Shown here piece after piece: positions 55,307-63,861 of a DNA stretch of 64,000 bases. The DNA is from Clostridia bacterium (GTDB lineage: Bacteria > Bacillota > Clostridia > Oscillospirales > CAG-272): positions 1 to 64,000 of the forward strand of contig JAFVTS010000004.1 of NCBI GenBank assembly GCA_017503105.1, written 5' to 3'. Each line of letters starts with the position of its first letter. The first letter of the stretch is position 1. The notes beneath the pieces were generated by a model that was not told the origin of the DNA, made no database searches, and was given only the letters and a program-made list of their open reading frames with translations. A program made the translations under genes and the position numbers.

Positions 55307-55531
55307 ATGCCTGAGATCAAGTATGAAGTAGTCGACAAGATCGGCGTCATCAGCGCAGGAACCAATGGCTGGAACAAGGAGCTCAACCTCATCAGCTGGA
55401 ACGAGAGAGAGCCCGTGTATGACATCCGCACCTGGTCTGCCGAGCACGAGAAGATGGGCAAGGGCGTTACCATTACCGTCGAAGAAGCAAAGGTTCTTCG
55501 CGATATGCTCAACGCGCTTAACCTTGACTGA
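55307..55531 (+). CDS. YdbC-family PC4-like nucleic-acid-binding protein
   Basis: A 74-residue protein. The sequence GWNKELNLISWNEREPVYDIRTW and the closing TVEEAKVLRDMLNAL match YdbC/PC4-like proteins, which form dimers that bind single-stranded DNA and are related to the eukaryotic coactivator PC4. It is in its own unit with a strong promoter and terminator, which suggests abundant expression. The precise role in bacteria is not established. Confidence 0.85.
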   Translation: MPEIKYEVVDKIGVISAGTNGWNKELNLISWNEREPVYDIRTWSAEHEKMGKGVTITVEEAKVLRDMLNALNLD

Positions 55532-55553
55532 TTTTCGTATTAAAAATTAAACG

Positions 55554-55602
55554 AAACGGGAACGCAGAAAACCGTAAATTCGGTTCTGCGTTCCCGTTTT
55601 TT
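55554..55602. terminator. Bidirectional terminator between ydbC-like gene and feoB
   Basis: AAACGGGAACGCAG pairs with CTGCGTTCCCGTTT, and AACCG with CGGTT inside it. The plus-strand end runs into TTTTTT and the minus-strand end into TCGTTTAATTTTT. Confidence 0.88.
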
Positions 55603-55626
55603 CCGACGAGATCAAAAATATTATCT

Positions 55627-57642
55627 TTAAAATATAAAATTCACGCAAGACGCAAGAAGTATCCCGACCGCCGTTGGGATCAAAACGGCAAGCAGGGTCA
55701 GAAACGCCGAGCCCGTTTCGCGCTTTACCGTCATTATCGTTGTCGCGCACGGCCAATGGAAGAGAGTGAATATTGAGGCGCAGACCGCAGTTTTTACACC
55801 CCAAGCGTTTGCTGAAAGGATTTCCGCCGCCGTGCCCGTGCCTCCGTAAAGCGAAAGCGCTATCGGCAGTACGGTCTCGTTTGCGGGAAGCCCCAGAACA
55901 AACGCCGTGAGCATAACTCCGTCAAGTCCCATAAAACGCCCTATCGGATCAAGGGCACTGACTATCGCGTCCGTCGGATGCACACCTAATATATAAGTAT
56001 TTGATAAAAGCCATATGACCACCCCTGCGGGCAAGGATACGGCAGCCGCCCTGAGAAAGATCTTGAGCGTTTTGTCGCGGAACGAGCGCTTGATTATTTG
56101 CATAAAGGCGGGGCGCCTGTAAGGAGGCAGCTCGAGGGTGAACAGACCCGCTTTTTCCTTTTTGAAGGCAAAGGCGATCACCCGCCCTACTCCGAGCGAT
56201 ACCGCAAACGAGAGGACGATGAGTAAAAGCATAGCAAGCGCACCTTCAGTATAAAACGAGAGAAACGATGCGCATATCACCGTCAGCATCGGGAATCTGC
56301 CGTTGCAGGGAATAAAAGCGTTCGTGAGCACGGCAACGAGCCGCTCGCGCTTCGTTTCTATTATTCTCGCTCCCGTGACTCCGACAGCGTTGCACCCAAG
56401 CCCCATACACGCGGTAAGTGCCCCTTTTCCGCAAGAGCCGCAGGCAGAAAGCGGTCGGTCAAGATTATAGGCGATACGCGGCAAATATCCCGAATCCTCA
56501 AGTATCGCGAAGAAGGGGAAAAATATTGCCATCGGCGGAAGCATCACCGCCGTGACGGTGAAGAGAGTGCCGAGAGCGCCGTCGCATATAAGACTTACGG
56601 GGGCGGGCGGCGTTCCGATAGCCAAAATTCCCATTCTGATATAGGCGTTCAAGCGGTCGAGAAGGTATTCAAGCGCCTGCGACGGATACGCCGCAAGCTT
56701 CACAGTTATAAACAGTACTATCCCGAGAAAAACGAGCATAGCGGGAAAAGCAAGCACGCGACCCGTGAGTATTCTGTCGGCAAGCCCCAAGACGCGCGGA
56801 CGCGCCTGTTTTTTCACCGCGTTTTCGGAAACGCGCTTGGCAAAAAGGAAGACTGCCTCGGATACCTCTTCCGAAACGTCCTCGGAATCTATCCCGAGCT
56901 CGCCAAGCCGAACGAGCTCTTTCTCTATTACCGTCCCGAGCGCCCGTTCTTCTTCGCGCGGCACGGAAAAGTGCCCGCAAAGCTCACGGAAAGACGAGCT
57001 GTCGCCCGAGAGCGCCCTTATGGCTGTCATACGCAAAACGTTCGGGGGCGTGTCAAGTTTTCCAAGCGATTTTCCAATAGTACTGACGCTTTTCTCTATC
57101 TCTTCTCCGTATTTCAGCAGATGCGCGCGAGGCGGCATTTTTGCCGCCTCGTCAACGGCGCGCAAAAGCGAGGCAAGAGAGGATTTTTTTCTTGCATTGA
57201 CCCTTACGACGGGTGCTGCAAGCAAATCGGACAGCCGCTTTACGTCAGCTTGCCTTCCCGTTTTTTCGGCGCTTTCGCAAAAGTTTAAAGCTACGACCGC
57301 TCTTTCCGACATTTCAAGTGCCGAAATAATAAAACTCATATTGGAAAGAAGTCTCGACTCATCGCACACTACAACGAGAACGTCCGAGTCCGAAAGCAGA
57401 AGAGAAGAAAAGGCTATTTCCTCTTCCTCCGATTCCGGGCAAAGAGAATACGTGCCGGGCAAGTCGGTAACGGTATATTCACGCCCTTCAAACGAAAAAT
57501 CTCCTACCGATACCTCAACGGTCTTGCCCGACCAATTACCCGTGTGAGCCGACGCACCCGTCAAGGTATTAAAAAGCGTACTCTTCCCTACGTTCGGCAC
57601 ACCCGTAAGAGTAAATTTTAAGCTTTCATTTTCTCTTGCCAA
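55627..57642 (-). CDS. feoB: Ferrous iron transport protein B
   Basis: A 671-residue Fe(II) importer of the cytoplasmic membrane. The N-terminal G domain has GVPNVGKSTLFN (P-loop), TGASAHTGNWSGKT (switch I), DLPGTYSL (G3) and N-F-C-E in place of the NKxD motif. A helical spacer follows, then the membrane domain from about residue 285, with two Gate repeats; CGSCGKGALTACMGLGCNAVGV and FIPCNGRFPML are characteristic. The N-terminus is short and the protein normal in length. The feoA gene is 12 bp upstream on the same strand. Confidence 0.95.
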   Translation of the reverse strand: MARENESLKFTLTGVPNVGKSTLFNTLTGASAHTGNWSGKTVEVSVGDFSFEGREYTVTDLPGTYSLCPESEEEEIAFSSLLLSDSDVLVVVCDESRLLSNMSFIISALEMSERAVVALNFCESAEKTGRQADVKRLSDLLAAPVVRVNARKKSSLASLLRAVDEAAKMPPRAHLLKYGEEIEKSVSTIGKSLGKLDTPPNVLRMTAIRALSGDSSSFRELCGHFSVPREEERALGTVIEKELVRLGELGIDSEDVSEEVSEAVFLFAKRVSENAVKKQARPRVLGLADRILTGRVLAFPAMLVFLGIVLFITVKLAAYPSQALEYLLDRLNAYIRMGILAIGTPPAPVSLICDGALGTLFTVTAVMLPPMAIFFPFFAILEDSGYLPRIAYNLDRPLSACGSCGKGALTACMGLGCNAVGVTGARIIETKRERLVAVLTNAFIPCNGRFPMLTVICASFLSFYTEGALAMLLLIVLSFAVSLGVGRVIAFAFKKEKAGLFTLELPPYRRPAFMQIIKRSFRDKTLKIFLRAAAVSLPAGVVIWLLSNTYILGVHPTDAIVSALDPIGRFMGLDGVMLTAFVLGLPANETVLPIALSLYGGTGTAAEILSANAWGVKTAVCASIFTLFHWPCATTIMTVKRETGSAFLTLLAVLIPTAVGILLASCVNFIF

Positions 57643-57654
57643 ACCAAAAAACTC

Positions 57655-57903
57655 CTAAATCACGCAGTAAATTTTTTCAGCATCCGCCCCTCGGATAGCA
57701 AGCACCCTGTCACCGACGAGATAAGCCGACGGGTCGCCGAAGGGGGCCTTCCCGAGGCAGGAGATCTCAGCGCCCGCACTCATTCCGAGCGCGGAAAGCC
57801 TCGTGCGCTGTCTTGGAGGCATATCGACGCTTTCGATGAACGCCGATTCTCCGACAGGGAGCGCACGCAGGCAAAGATGCCTTGACTTTTCACTTTTTTC
57901 CAT
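57655..57903 (-). CDS. feoA: FeoA-family protein
   Basis: An 82-residue SH3-like protein that assists FeoB. The ATG at 57903 is chosen: the family domain starts a few residues later (HLCLRALPVGESAFIESV), and AAGGA lies upstream. The longer open frame up to 58074 encodes a stretch with no similarity. Typical positions are RLSALGMSAGAEI and LAIRGADAEKIYC. It is just before feoB. The leader upstream (57948-58018) is strongly structured. Confidence 0.88.
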   Translation of the reverse strand: MEKSEKSRHLCLRALPVGESAFIESVDMPPRQRTRLSALGMSAGAEISCLGKAPFGDPSAYLVGDRVLAIRGADAEKIYCVI

Positions 57904-57947
57904 TGCTTCGTCCTTGTGCTTTAAAAAGAAAATTAAACGCCCGTTTC

Positions 57948-57992
57948 CCCGAGCGCTCATACGAGATTTCGGGAGCGCTTTTACGGCGCTCC
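57948..57992 (-). promoter_or_regulatory. Structured leader of feoAB: two adjoining stem-loops
   Basis: In the minus-strand RNA GGAGCGC pairs with GCGCTCC (57972-57992, 7 bp), and CCCGA with TCGGG (57948-57973) with CTC/GAG inside. The two stems share two bases, so they partly exclude each other. They lie 45-90 nt before feoA. No known riboswitch class was recognised. Confidence 0.5.
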
Positions 57993-58000
57993 TATTTTCA

Positions 58001-58018
58001 TAGTATTCATAAATACTA
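58001..58018. promoter_or_regulatory. Candidate operator dyad upstream of feoAB
   Basis: TAGTATTCATAAATACTA is a 7-4-7 perfect inverted repeat. Its position before feoA suggests a site for an iron- or manganese-responsive repressor (DtxR or Fur family), although it could also form part of the leader structure. It does not closely match a known box. Confidence 0.45.
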
Positions 58019-58068
58019 AGGACGTGACAGACTTTTCGGAAAATATTTTTTCTTTTACATTTTTTTCG

Positions 58069-58097
58069 TTGCAAAATAATAAAATTTATGGTATAAT
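58069..58097 (+). promoter_or_regulatory. Promoter of the serine hydrolase gene
   Basis: -35 TTGCAA (58069-58074), 17-base spacer, -10 TATAAT (58092-58097), start about 58104. AAAAGGAGGG lies before the ATG at 58134. Confidence 0.85.
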
Positions 58098-58133
58098 ATT
58101 TTGTACTTTTAAAAAAGGAGGGATAAATCGCGT

Positions 58134-60107
58134 ATGCAAAAAGAAATAAAACGCTCAGTTCAGCTCATATGCACGCTTCTTCTTGGCAGCCGCGATCCCG
58201 CCGTTGTCACGTATACTCCGAGCAAAACCGAACTTACGGCAAGAGCGCACCGTTATTTCAAGCGCACACCTCCTCACAGAAAAGGAATATCGGACGCGAG
58301 GATACAGAACTTCCTTTACGAGCTTGAAGCGGACCCGCTTTGCAATATACATTCCGTCACGGTGCTTAAGGATGACGATATAATATGCGAGGCGTACGCC
58401 CCGGGCTTTGAGCGCGGACTTGCCCATCTTTCTCACTCTATGTCAAAAACAGTCACGGGCATTGCCGCGGCGATACTCGCCGACGAAGAAAAGCTCGACG
58501 CAGATATGCACCTTGCCGACGTTTTTACCGAATTCAAGCTGCCGAAGTCTGTCGCAGATATAAAGATCAAAGATCTTCTTTTAATGTCATCGGGTCTTTC
58601 CTTCTCGGAGCTCGGTGCTGTGACGAGCACCGCGTGGACTGAGGACTTTCTGTCCTCGGATCAGGTATTTGAATCCGGCGAAGGCTTTTCATATAACAGT
58701 ATGAACTCGTATATTCTCGCCAGAGTCATAGAGCATTTATCGGGCGAGAGCTTTGGAGATTTTGTGAAGAGCCGACTCTTTGAGCCGTTGAAAATTACAA
58801 ATTACTTTTGGGAAAAGAGCCCCGAAGGAACCGAAAAGGGCGGTTGGGGTCTTTATCTTGCCCCCGAGGATTGGCTCAAAATAGCTACGCTGTTTCTGAC
58901 AGGCGGAAAATTTGAGGGCAAGGCTATAATCTCCCACATCAGTATGCTGGAGCTCCTGCTCGACAGAAACCCGCACTCAGAGGCGAGGGACGAGAACTTT
59001 GATTACGCAGGTCACCTGAACGTAGGAAAAGACTCCCCCTCCGTCTTGCTTAACGGACTTTTCGGTCAGAACGTGTACATAAACACAAAGAACGGAATAG
59101 CCGTTATGATAAACGCGGGGAACAGCGACCTTTTCAAGAAAAGCAAAACTCTTGATATCATAATGAAATATTTCTCGGGTGATATAGCCGACGAGCGCGT
59201 CGGTCTTTTCGCCTCCTTCCGCTCCTATCACGCGCTTATAAAGCAAGAGCACCACTTCTTTGAAACAAGAAGCCCCGTGCCGCTCCACAAGCACAAAAGC
59301 CTGCTTGAGCAGCTTCGGATCTTTACCGACGAATTCCCCGAGGAATGGGAGGATATTCTCGGTGCTTATCTTCTTCCGATGAACAACGACGAGCTCTTGC
59401 CGCTTATCACGCGCTTTACGCAGAACAATTTCGAGGGCGGTATTGACACGGTGGAATTCCTGCGCGACGGACATACTCCGCGCATCAGGATTTCTCTCGG
59501 AGAGACTGTGCGTGATATTCCGATCGGGATTTATTCTCACGCGGAAACGGTCGAGGACTTCCACGGCGAAAAATATATTATAAAGACCCTCGGCGGTGTC
59601 CGTAAAGAGGGTAACGAAACGGTCTGGACCGTGGAATTCATCTTCCCCGAGCTTCCAAACTCAAGGATACTGACGGTCAGAAAATCCGCACCCGACGAGA
59701 TAAGACTAACCTTCACCGAAACACCCGGAGCCGATGCGGTAACGCCGCTGTTTGACTCGCTTGTAAATTCATCGTCTATGGCGTCACTTGCCGTCGGAAT
59801 GATAGAAAGAAAGCTCGGTGAAGGCTTTATAAAAAACAAAATATCAGAGCTCTTTTCCCCGTCCTTCAGAGCGCCCCTCGCAGGCTCCGAGAGGGCCGAG
59901 GAGGTTTTGAGCGAAGAGAATAAAAGAATAGAGCGGGAGCGAGAGGAGATACTTTCCGTTCCGTTCATCTCAAACTTCATCAGAGCGGAGATTCGCGAGA
60001 GTGAGAGTGAAAGCGATACCGCGACCCCGAGAAGACGCCGATTCTTCAACTTTATAAAATCCATTTTCCGCAAAGGTCAAAAGGCTGTAACGGAGAAAAG
60101 CGAATAA
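58134..60107 (+). CDS. Serine hydrolase, class C beta-lactamase fold, with C-terminal extension
   Basis: A 657-residue protein. The first 330 residues are a penicillin-binding-protein/AmpC-like domain: LSHSMSKTVTG holds the S-x-x-K, FSYNSMNSYIL the Y-x-N, and the third box is near YAGHLNV. The rest comprises a beta-rich middle (about 390-560) and an acidic helix with a basic end (RRRRFF). No signal peptide or lipobox is seen, so a cytoplasmic esterase or amidase role (6-aminohexanoate-dimer-hydrolase-like) is as likely as a cell-wall role. Single-gene unit. Confidence 0.83.
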   Translation: MQKEIKRSVQLICTLLLGSRDPAVVTYTPSKTELTARAHRYFKRTPPHRKGISDARIQNFLYELEADPLCNIHSVTVLKDDDIICEAYAPGFERGLAHLSHSMSKTVTGIAAAILADEEKLDADMHLADVFTEFKLPKSVADIKIKDLLLMSSGLSFSELGAVTSTAWTEDFLSSDQVFESGEGFSYNSMNSYILARVIEHLSGESFGDFVKSRLFEPLKITNYFWEKSPEGTEKGGWGLYLAPEDWLKIATLFLTGGKFEGKAIISHISMLELLLDRNPHSEARDENFDYAGHLNVGKDSPSVLLNGLFGQNVYINTKNGIAVMINAGNSDLFKKSKTLDIIMKYFSGDIADERVGLFASFRSYHALIKQEHHFFETRSPVPLHKHKSLLEQLRIFTDEFPEEWEDILGAYLLPMNNDELLPLITRFTQNNFEGGIDTVEFLRDGHTPRIRISLGETVRDIPIGIYSHAETVEDFHGEKYIIKTLGGVRKEGNETVWTVEFIFPELPNSRILTVRKSAPDEIRLTFTETPGADAVTPLFDSLVNSSSMASLAVGMIERKLGEGFIKNKISELFSPSFRAPLAGSERAEEVLSEENKRIEREREEILSVPFISNFIRAEIRESESESDTATPRRRRFFNFIKSIFRKGQKAVTEKSE

Positions 60108-60111
60108 AAAC

Positions 60112-60169
60112 AACGGGCATTTGCGCAGAGTCCGCTTAAGGACGCTATGCAACTGACCCGTTCTTTTTC
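60112..60169. terminator. Bidirectional terminator between the serine hydrolase and AraC genes
   Basis: Outer stem AACGGG/CCCGTT (60112-60162), inner stems TTGC/GCAA and GTCC/GGAC. It is followed by TCTTTTTCT on the plus strand and GTTTTTATT on the minus strand. Confidence 0.75.
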
Positions 60170-60188
60170 TATATAGCTTGACGCAAAC

Positions 60189-61055
60189 TCAGCTTCTTTG
60201 CCCGTGCGGCGTGCTTCCCTTTATGCTTTTGTAGGTGGCGATAAAGTGTGAAACGTTATTGAAGCCTACGAGGGACGACACCTCCGTGACGCTTCTTTTT
60301 CTTGATAAGAGGAGCTGCTCCGCCTTTCGCACCCTGACAAGGTTAAGATACCTTCTGAAATTTTTCCCCGTCACGCGCGTAAACGTTCTTGAAAAATAGC
60401 TGTAGCTTACGTTTAAATACGAAGCCATCCACTCGGAGCTGATATCGTCGGCAAAGTGCTCGTTGACGTATCTCATACTCTCGTAGATAAGGGAGTAGAC
60501 CGATGTGGGAACGTCCATTCTGTGCTTACCCAAGTCTTCAAGCGTTCTTATAATTCCGCAAACGACCAAAAGCGCCGCGGAGCGCATCAAAGCGTCGTGA
60601 GCAGGCTTTGCGTCCTCATCACGCTCCTCCGTCAGCAACCTGAGTCCGTCGTTTATACGAGTGCCACCGAGCTCATCCGCTCGCCAGACGAATTTATCGC
60701 TCTCTCCAAAAAGGGTGAGATAAAGAATATATCTGCCTGCGCTGTGCTCCGGCAGAAGAGAAAAAACGAGCGCAGGATCGACCTTCAGGACGTAATAGCC
60801 GTTATTAACGTCTGTGCCCGAGGTGACCGTGTGAATGCAGTTTGAGCGAAAGATGACCATATCCCCCGTGCTCACGCGCTCTTCAACTCCATCGCACGAA
60901 ACTCGGAAATCCCCATCCGTTATAAAGAGCATTTCCACCGCGTCGTGAACGTGAGAACGCGCCGCCACCGTGTCGGGCTCTGACGGTTGATGAAAAAATT
61001 CTATACCCGTTTTCAGCATATCGGGATGCTTTGCTTCCTTAAAATATCCGTTCAT
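60189..61055 (-). CDS. AraC-family transcriptional regulator with cupin sensor domain
   Basis: A 288-residue regulator. The N-terminal cupin domain contains SHVHDAVEMLFITDG and VSTGDMVIFRSNCIHTV. The C-terminal HTH domain (from about 190) has ISSEWMASYLNVSYSYFSRTFTRVTG and VSSLVGFNNVSHFIATYKSIKGSTPHGQR. It is divergent from the Gfo/Idh oxidoreductase gene with a short AT-rich gap, so this gene is the likely target. The promoter is an extended -10 element at 61106-61114. Confidence 0.9.
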   Translation of the reverse strand: MNGYFKEAKHPDMLKTGIEFFHQPSEPDTVAARSHVHDAVEMLFITDGDFRVSCDGVEERVSTGDMVIFRSNCIHTVTSGTDVNNGYYVLKVDPALVFSLLPEHSAGRYILYLTLFGESDKFVWRADELGGTRINDGLRLLTEERDEDAKPAHDALMRSAALLVVCGIIRTLEDLGKHRMDVPTSVYSLIYESMRYVNEHFADDISSEWMASYLNVSYSYFSRTFTRVTGKNFRRYLNLVRVRKAEQLLLSRKRSVTEVSSLVGFNNVSHFIATYKSIKGSTPHGQRS

Positions 61056-61105
61056 TTTCTTTTTCTTCCCAAAAAGACAAATTTTTTATATTTTTATACA
61101 AATTT

Positions 61106-61114
61106 ATTATAGCA
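61106..61114 (-). promoter_or_regulatory. Extended -10 promoter of the AraC gene
   Basis: On the minus strand TG-C-TATAAT (61106-61114). The -35 region is poor (T-rich). The start would be about 61099. Confidence 0.6.
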
Positions 61115-61187
61115 TATTTTTTCAAAAAATGCTACCATAAAATTGCAAAAATATTTTTTTGCAAAAAATAACAAAAGAGGTTCAAAA

Positions 61188-62270
61188 ATGAGAGAAGTAA
61201 GAATAGGTATCATTGGTTGCGGCGGCATCGCTAACGGAAAGCATATGCCCGCACTCAAAAAGCTTGAAAACGTCAGAATGGTAGCCTTTTGCGACATAAT
61301 TAAGGAAAAGGCAGAGGCTGCGGCAAAGAAGTTCGGCACCCCCGACGCGAAGGTATACACCGATTACAAGGAGCTTCTCCGTGACGAGTCGATAGAGGTC
61401 GTTCACGTCCTCACCCCCAACAAAGAACATTCCTTCATCTCCATTGACGCTATGAGAGCTGGCAAGCACGTTATGTGCGAAAAGCCTATGGCAAAGACTG
61501 CGGCTGAGGCGCGCGAGATGGTCAAGGTAGCGAAAGAAACGGGCAAAAAGCTTACTATCGGTTATCAGAACCGTCAGAGAGTTTCCACCCTTTACGCAAA
61601 GAAGTACGTAGAAACGGGCGCTCTTGGCGATATATACTACGCGAACACCTACGCTCTTCGCAGAAGAGGAACACCCAACTGGGGCGTATTTCTTAACGAA
61701 GAGGAGCAAGGCGGCGGCCCGATCATAGACATTGCGACGCACTCCCTCGACCTTACTCTTTATCTTATGAACAACTACGAGCCCGAGATGGTCGTCGGTA
61801 AGACGCACAAGAAGCTCGAGCACCCCGAGGAGGGCAACATCTGGGGCGACAACGGTGTCAGCGACAACCCCCTCGAGGAATCTGCTTGCGCATTTATCAG
61901 AATGAAGAACGGCGCGACGATAATGCTTGAAACGAGCTGGGCGCTCAACATAAACACAGAGCCCTCTCAGGGTATGTGCCGTCTTTGCGGCTCAAAGGCA
62001 GGAATCGGAGTATTTGAGGACGCTATGACCATAAATAAGGTAGAGCTTGGCAGAGCCGTTGACTCGGTGGTTGACACGTCGGCGGGCGGCGTCGACTTCT
62101 TCGAGGGCGCGTCGAGCGATCCTGCGGACAACGAGGCGGCAAGCTGGATCTCCGCCGTCGTAAACGACACGGATCCCGTCGTTCTTCCCGAACAGGCGGC
62201 TGTCGTCTCGGAGATACTTGAGGCGATCTATACATCCTCAAAAACGGGAAAACCCGTATTCTTCGACTGA
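61188..62270 (+). CDS. Gfo/Idh/MocA-family oxidoreductase
   Basis: A 360-residue NAD(P)-dependent sugar or inositol dehydrogenase when started at the ATG at 61188 after AAGAGG; a longer frame from 61143 has no support. The N-terminal Rossmann motif is RIGIIGCGGIANG (residues about 5-17), and the conserved E-K-P of the active site is in MCEKPMAKTAAEA (about 96). The C-terminal domain has GGPIIDIATHSLDLTLYLM, the DxxxH motif. Substrate unknown. The divergent AraC gene is the probable regulator. Confidence 0.92.
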   Translation: MREVRIGIIGCGGIANGKHMPALKKLENVRMVAFCDIIKEKAEAAAKKFGTPDAKVYTDYKELLRDESIEVVHVLTPNKEHSFISIDAMRAGKHVMCEKPMAKTAAEAREMVKVAKETGKKLTIGYQNRQRVSTLYAKKYVETGALGDIYYANTYALRRRGTPNWGVFLNEEEQGGGPIIDIATHSLDLTLYLMNNYEPEMVVGKTHKKLEHPEEGNIWGDNGVSDNPLEESACAFIRMKNGATIMLETSWALNINTEPSQGMCRLCGSKAGIGVFEDAMTINKVELGRAVDSVVDTSAGGVDFFEGASSDPADNEAASWISAVVNDTDPVVLPEQAAVVSEILEAIYTSSKTGKPVFFD

Positions 62271-62278
62271 AAACATTG

Positions 62279-62304
62279 AAAAAGGGCGAAAGATCGCCCT
62301 TTTT
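62279..62304 (+). terminator. Terminator of the Gfo/Idh gene
   Basis: AAAAAGGGCGA pairs with TCGCCCTTTTT around a 4-nt loop and continues as TATTTAT. Confidence 0.9.
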
Positions 62305-62425
62305 TATTTATATGAGCAAGCGTTATTATAAGATCGGGACGCGCCGCCGCTCCGTCTTTTACGCCAACGAAGCGTTACAGTTTATTCGCTCAATTTTGTA
62401 TTTTAGATTTTTATCCTCTCCCCTC

Positions 62426-62454
62426 TTGAAAAAGGTGTGCGAATATGTTAGAAT
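62426..62454 (+). promoter_or_regulatory. Promoter of the ThrE-like exporter gene
   Basis: -35 TTGAAA (62426-62431), 17-base spacer, -10 TAGAAT (62449-62454), with TG two bases before the -10 (extended). The start would be about 62461, which argues for the GTG start at 62497. Confidence 0.75.
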
Positions 62455-62496
62455 TATGTAGTAATGAATTCTTTTTTAAGGAACGAGGACGAAAAC

Positions 62497-63744
62497 GTGA
62501 AAGATCTTCTTGATCGTGCTATGAACATAGGCGAACAGATGCTTCTCTCGGGAGCCGAGGTGCACCGCGTTGAGGACAGCCTTTACCGCATAATGGAATC
62601 CTTCGGAGCCGAACGCACCGACGTATTTATTATAACGAGCAGTATGATAGTCACCGTACATACGAAAGATGGCGATGTGATCACCCAGACGAGGCGCATA
62701 ACATCGGCGGGCACGGATTTTCAAAAGCTGCATAAGCTGAACGACCTTTCAAGAAAGATATGCTACAAGCATATGACGACGGACGAGATAGACCGCGAGC
62801 TTGAGAATATCAGAACGGTAAAATCGTACCCCTTCTGGCTCGAGGTGTTATCCTACGCTATCATAGCGGGAGCGTTCACGCTCTTCTTCGGCGGTACTTG
62901 GCTTGACGCCGCATTATCGTTTGCCATCGGTGCTTTGGCAAGGGTCCTGATCCTTATATCCGACAGGACGGTGAAGAACAAAATCTTTACGAACTTCACC
63001 GCGTCCTTTGCATCGGCAGGCGCTGCGTACTTGTTATACAACTACGGCGTGATCCCCGACGTTGACGAAATTATAATCGGAAATATAATGACCCTTATCC
63101 CGGGTATCGGTATAACGAACGCTCTGCGCGACCTCTTCACGGGTGACAGCATCGCGGGACTTTTAAGAACTGTCGAATCAATACTCAACGCCCTTGCGAT
63201 AGCGGCGGGATATTTCGTGCTCGTGCTCGTTATGGGGGACGTCGGCGTCGTGGCAGCAGTTTCCGTGCCAAACGAGTTCTTGCAGATAATAACGGGCGCC
63301 GTCGGCACGCTCGGCTTTGCTTTTCTTTTCAACATCAGGGGAAAGAAGCTGATCTCCGTCGCGATAGGCGGTCTTCTTTCTTGGACTCTTCATCTCCTCG
63401 TCTTTCACCTGACGGGAAGCGAGGTCATAGGCTACATCGTTTCAGCCGGCGCGATGTCTGTATTTGCCGATATTATGGCAAGAGTACATAAGTCTCCTAC
63501 AACGACCTTCACCATTCCGACTCTCGTGCCCTTGATCCCCGGAGGCTCGCTCTACAAAACTATGCGTTACGCCCTCACGGGTGACACCGCCCTCTTCTTT
63601 GAAACGGGACTTAACACCCTGAAGCTTGCAGCGGCACTCGCACTCGGAATAATTTTAGTCTCCGTACTTACGAAGCCGATAATGCGTTACTTGAATATTA
63701 AAACGCACAGAAGGAAGATGCTTGAAAAGCATATCGGCAAATAG
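62497..63744 (+). CDS. Threonine/serine exporter family protein (ThrE type, fused domains)
   Basis: A 415-residue membrane protein when started at GTG 62497, which has GAGGA seven bases upstream. The ATG at 62464 begins only two or three bases after the expected transcription start and has no ribosome binding site. Residues 1-100 form the soluble ThrE N-terminal domain (LLSGAEVHRVEDSLYRIM), followed by about ten membrane segments; ThrE and DUF3815 domains are fused. The GNIMTLIPGIGITNALRDLFTGD loop is characteristic. It exports small amino acids. It is a separate transcription unit. Confidence 0.88.
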   Translation: MKDLLDRAMNIGEQMLLSGAEVHRVEDSLYRIMESFGAERTDVFIITSSMIVTVHTKDGDVITQTRRITSAGTDFQKLHKLNDLSRKICYKHMTTDEIDRELENIRTVKSYPFWLEVLSYAIIAGAFTLFFGGTWLDAALSFAIGALARVLILISDRTVKNKIFTNFTASFASAGAAYLLYNYGVIPDVDEIIIGNIMTLIPGIGITNALRDLFTGDSIAGLLRTVESILNALAIAAGYFVLVLVMGDVGVVAAVSVPNEFLQIITGAVGTLGFAFLFNIRGKKLISVAIGGLLSWTLHLLVFHLTGSEVIGYIVSAGAMSVFADIMARVHKSPTTTFTIPTLVPLIPGGSLYKTMRYALTGDTALFFETGLNTLKLAAALALGIILVSVLTKPIMRYLNIKTHRRKMLEKHIGK

Positions 63745-63796
63745 CTTCGTATGGTACCGAAGAAAAAACGTGCAAAAAGTAAACTAAAGATAACAA

Positions 63797-63842
63797 AAAA
63801 ACGCAAGAGGCCCCTACCCGTGTAGAGTTTTCTTGCGTTTTT
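63797..63842. terminator. Bidirectional terminator at the right end
   Basis: AAAAACGCAAGA (63797-63808) pairs with TCTTGCGTTTTT (63831-63842) with an inner CTAC/GTAG stem. It separates the ThrE gene from the convergent partial gene. Confidence 0.9.
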
Positions 63843-63861
63843 AATTATATACATTTAAACG

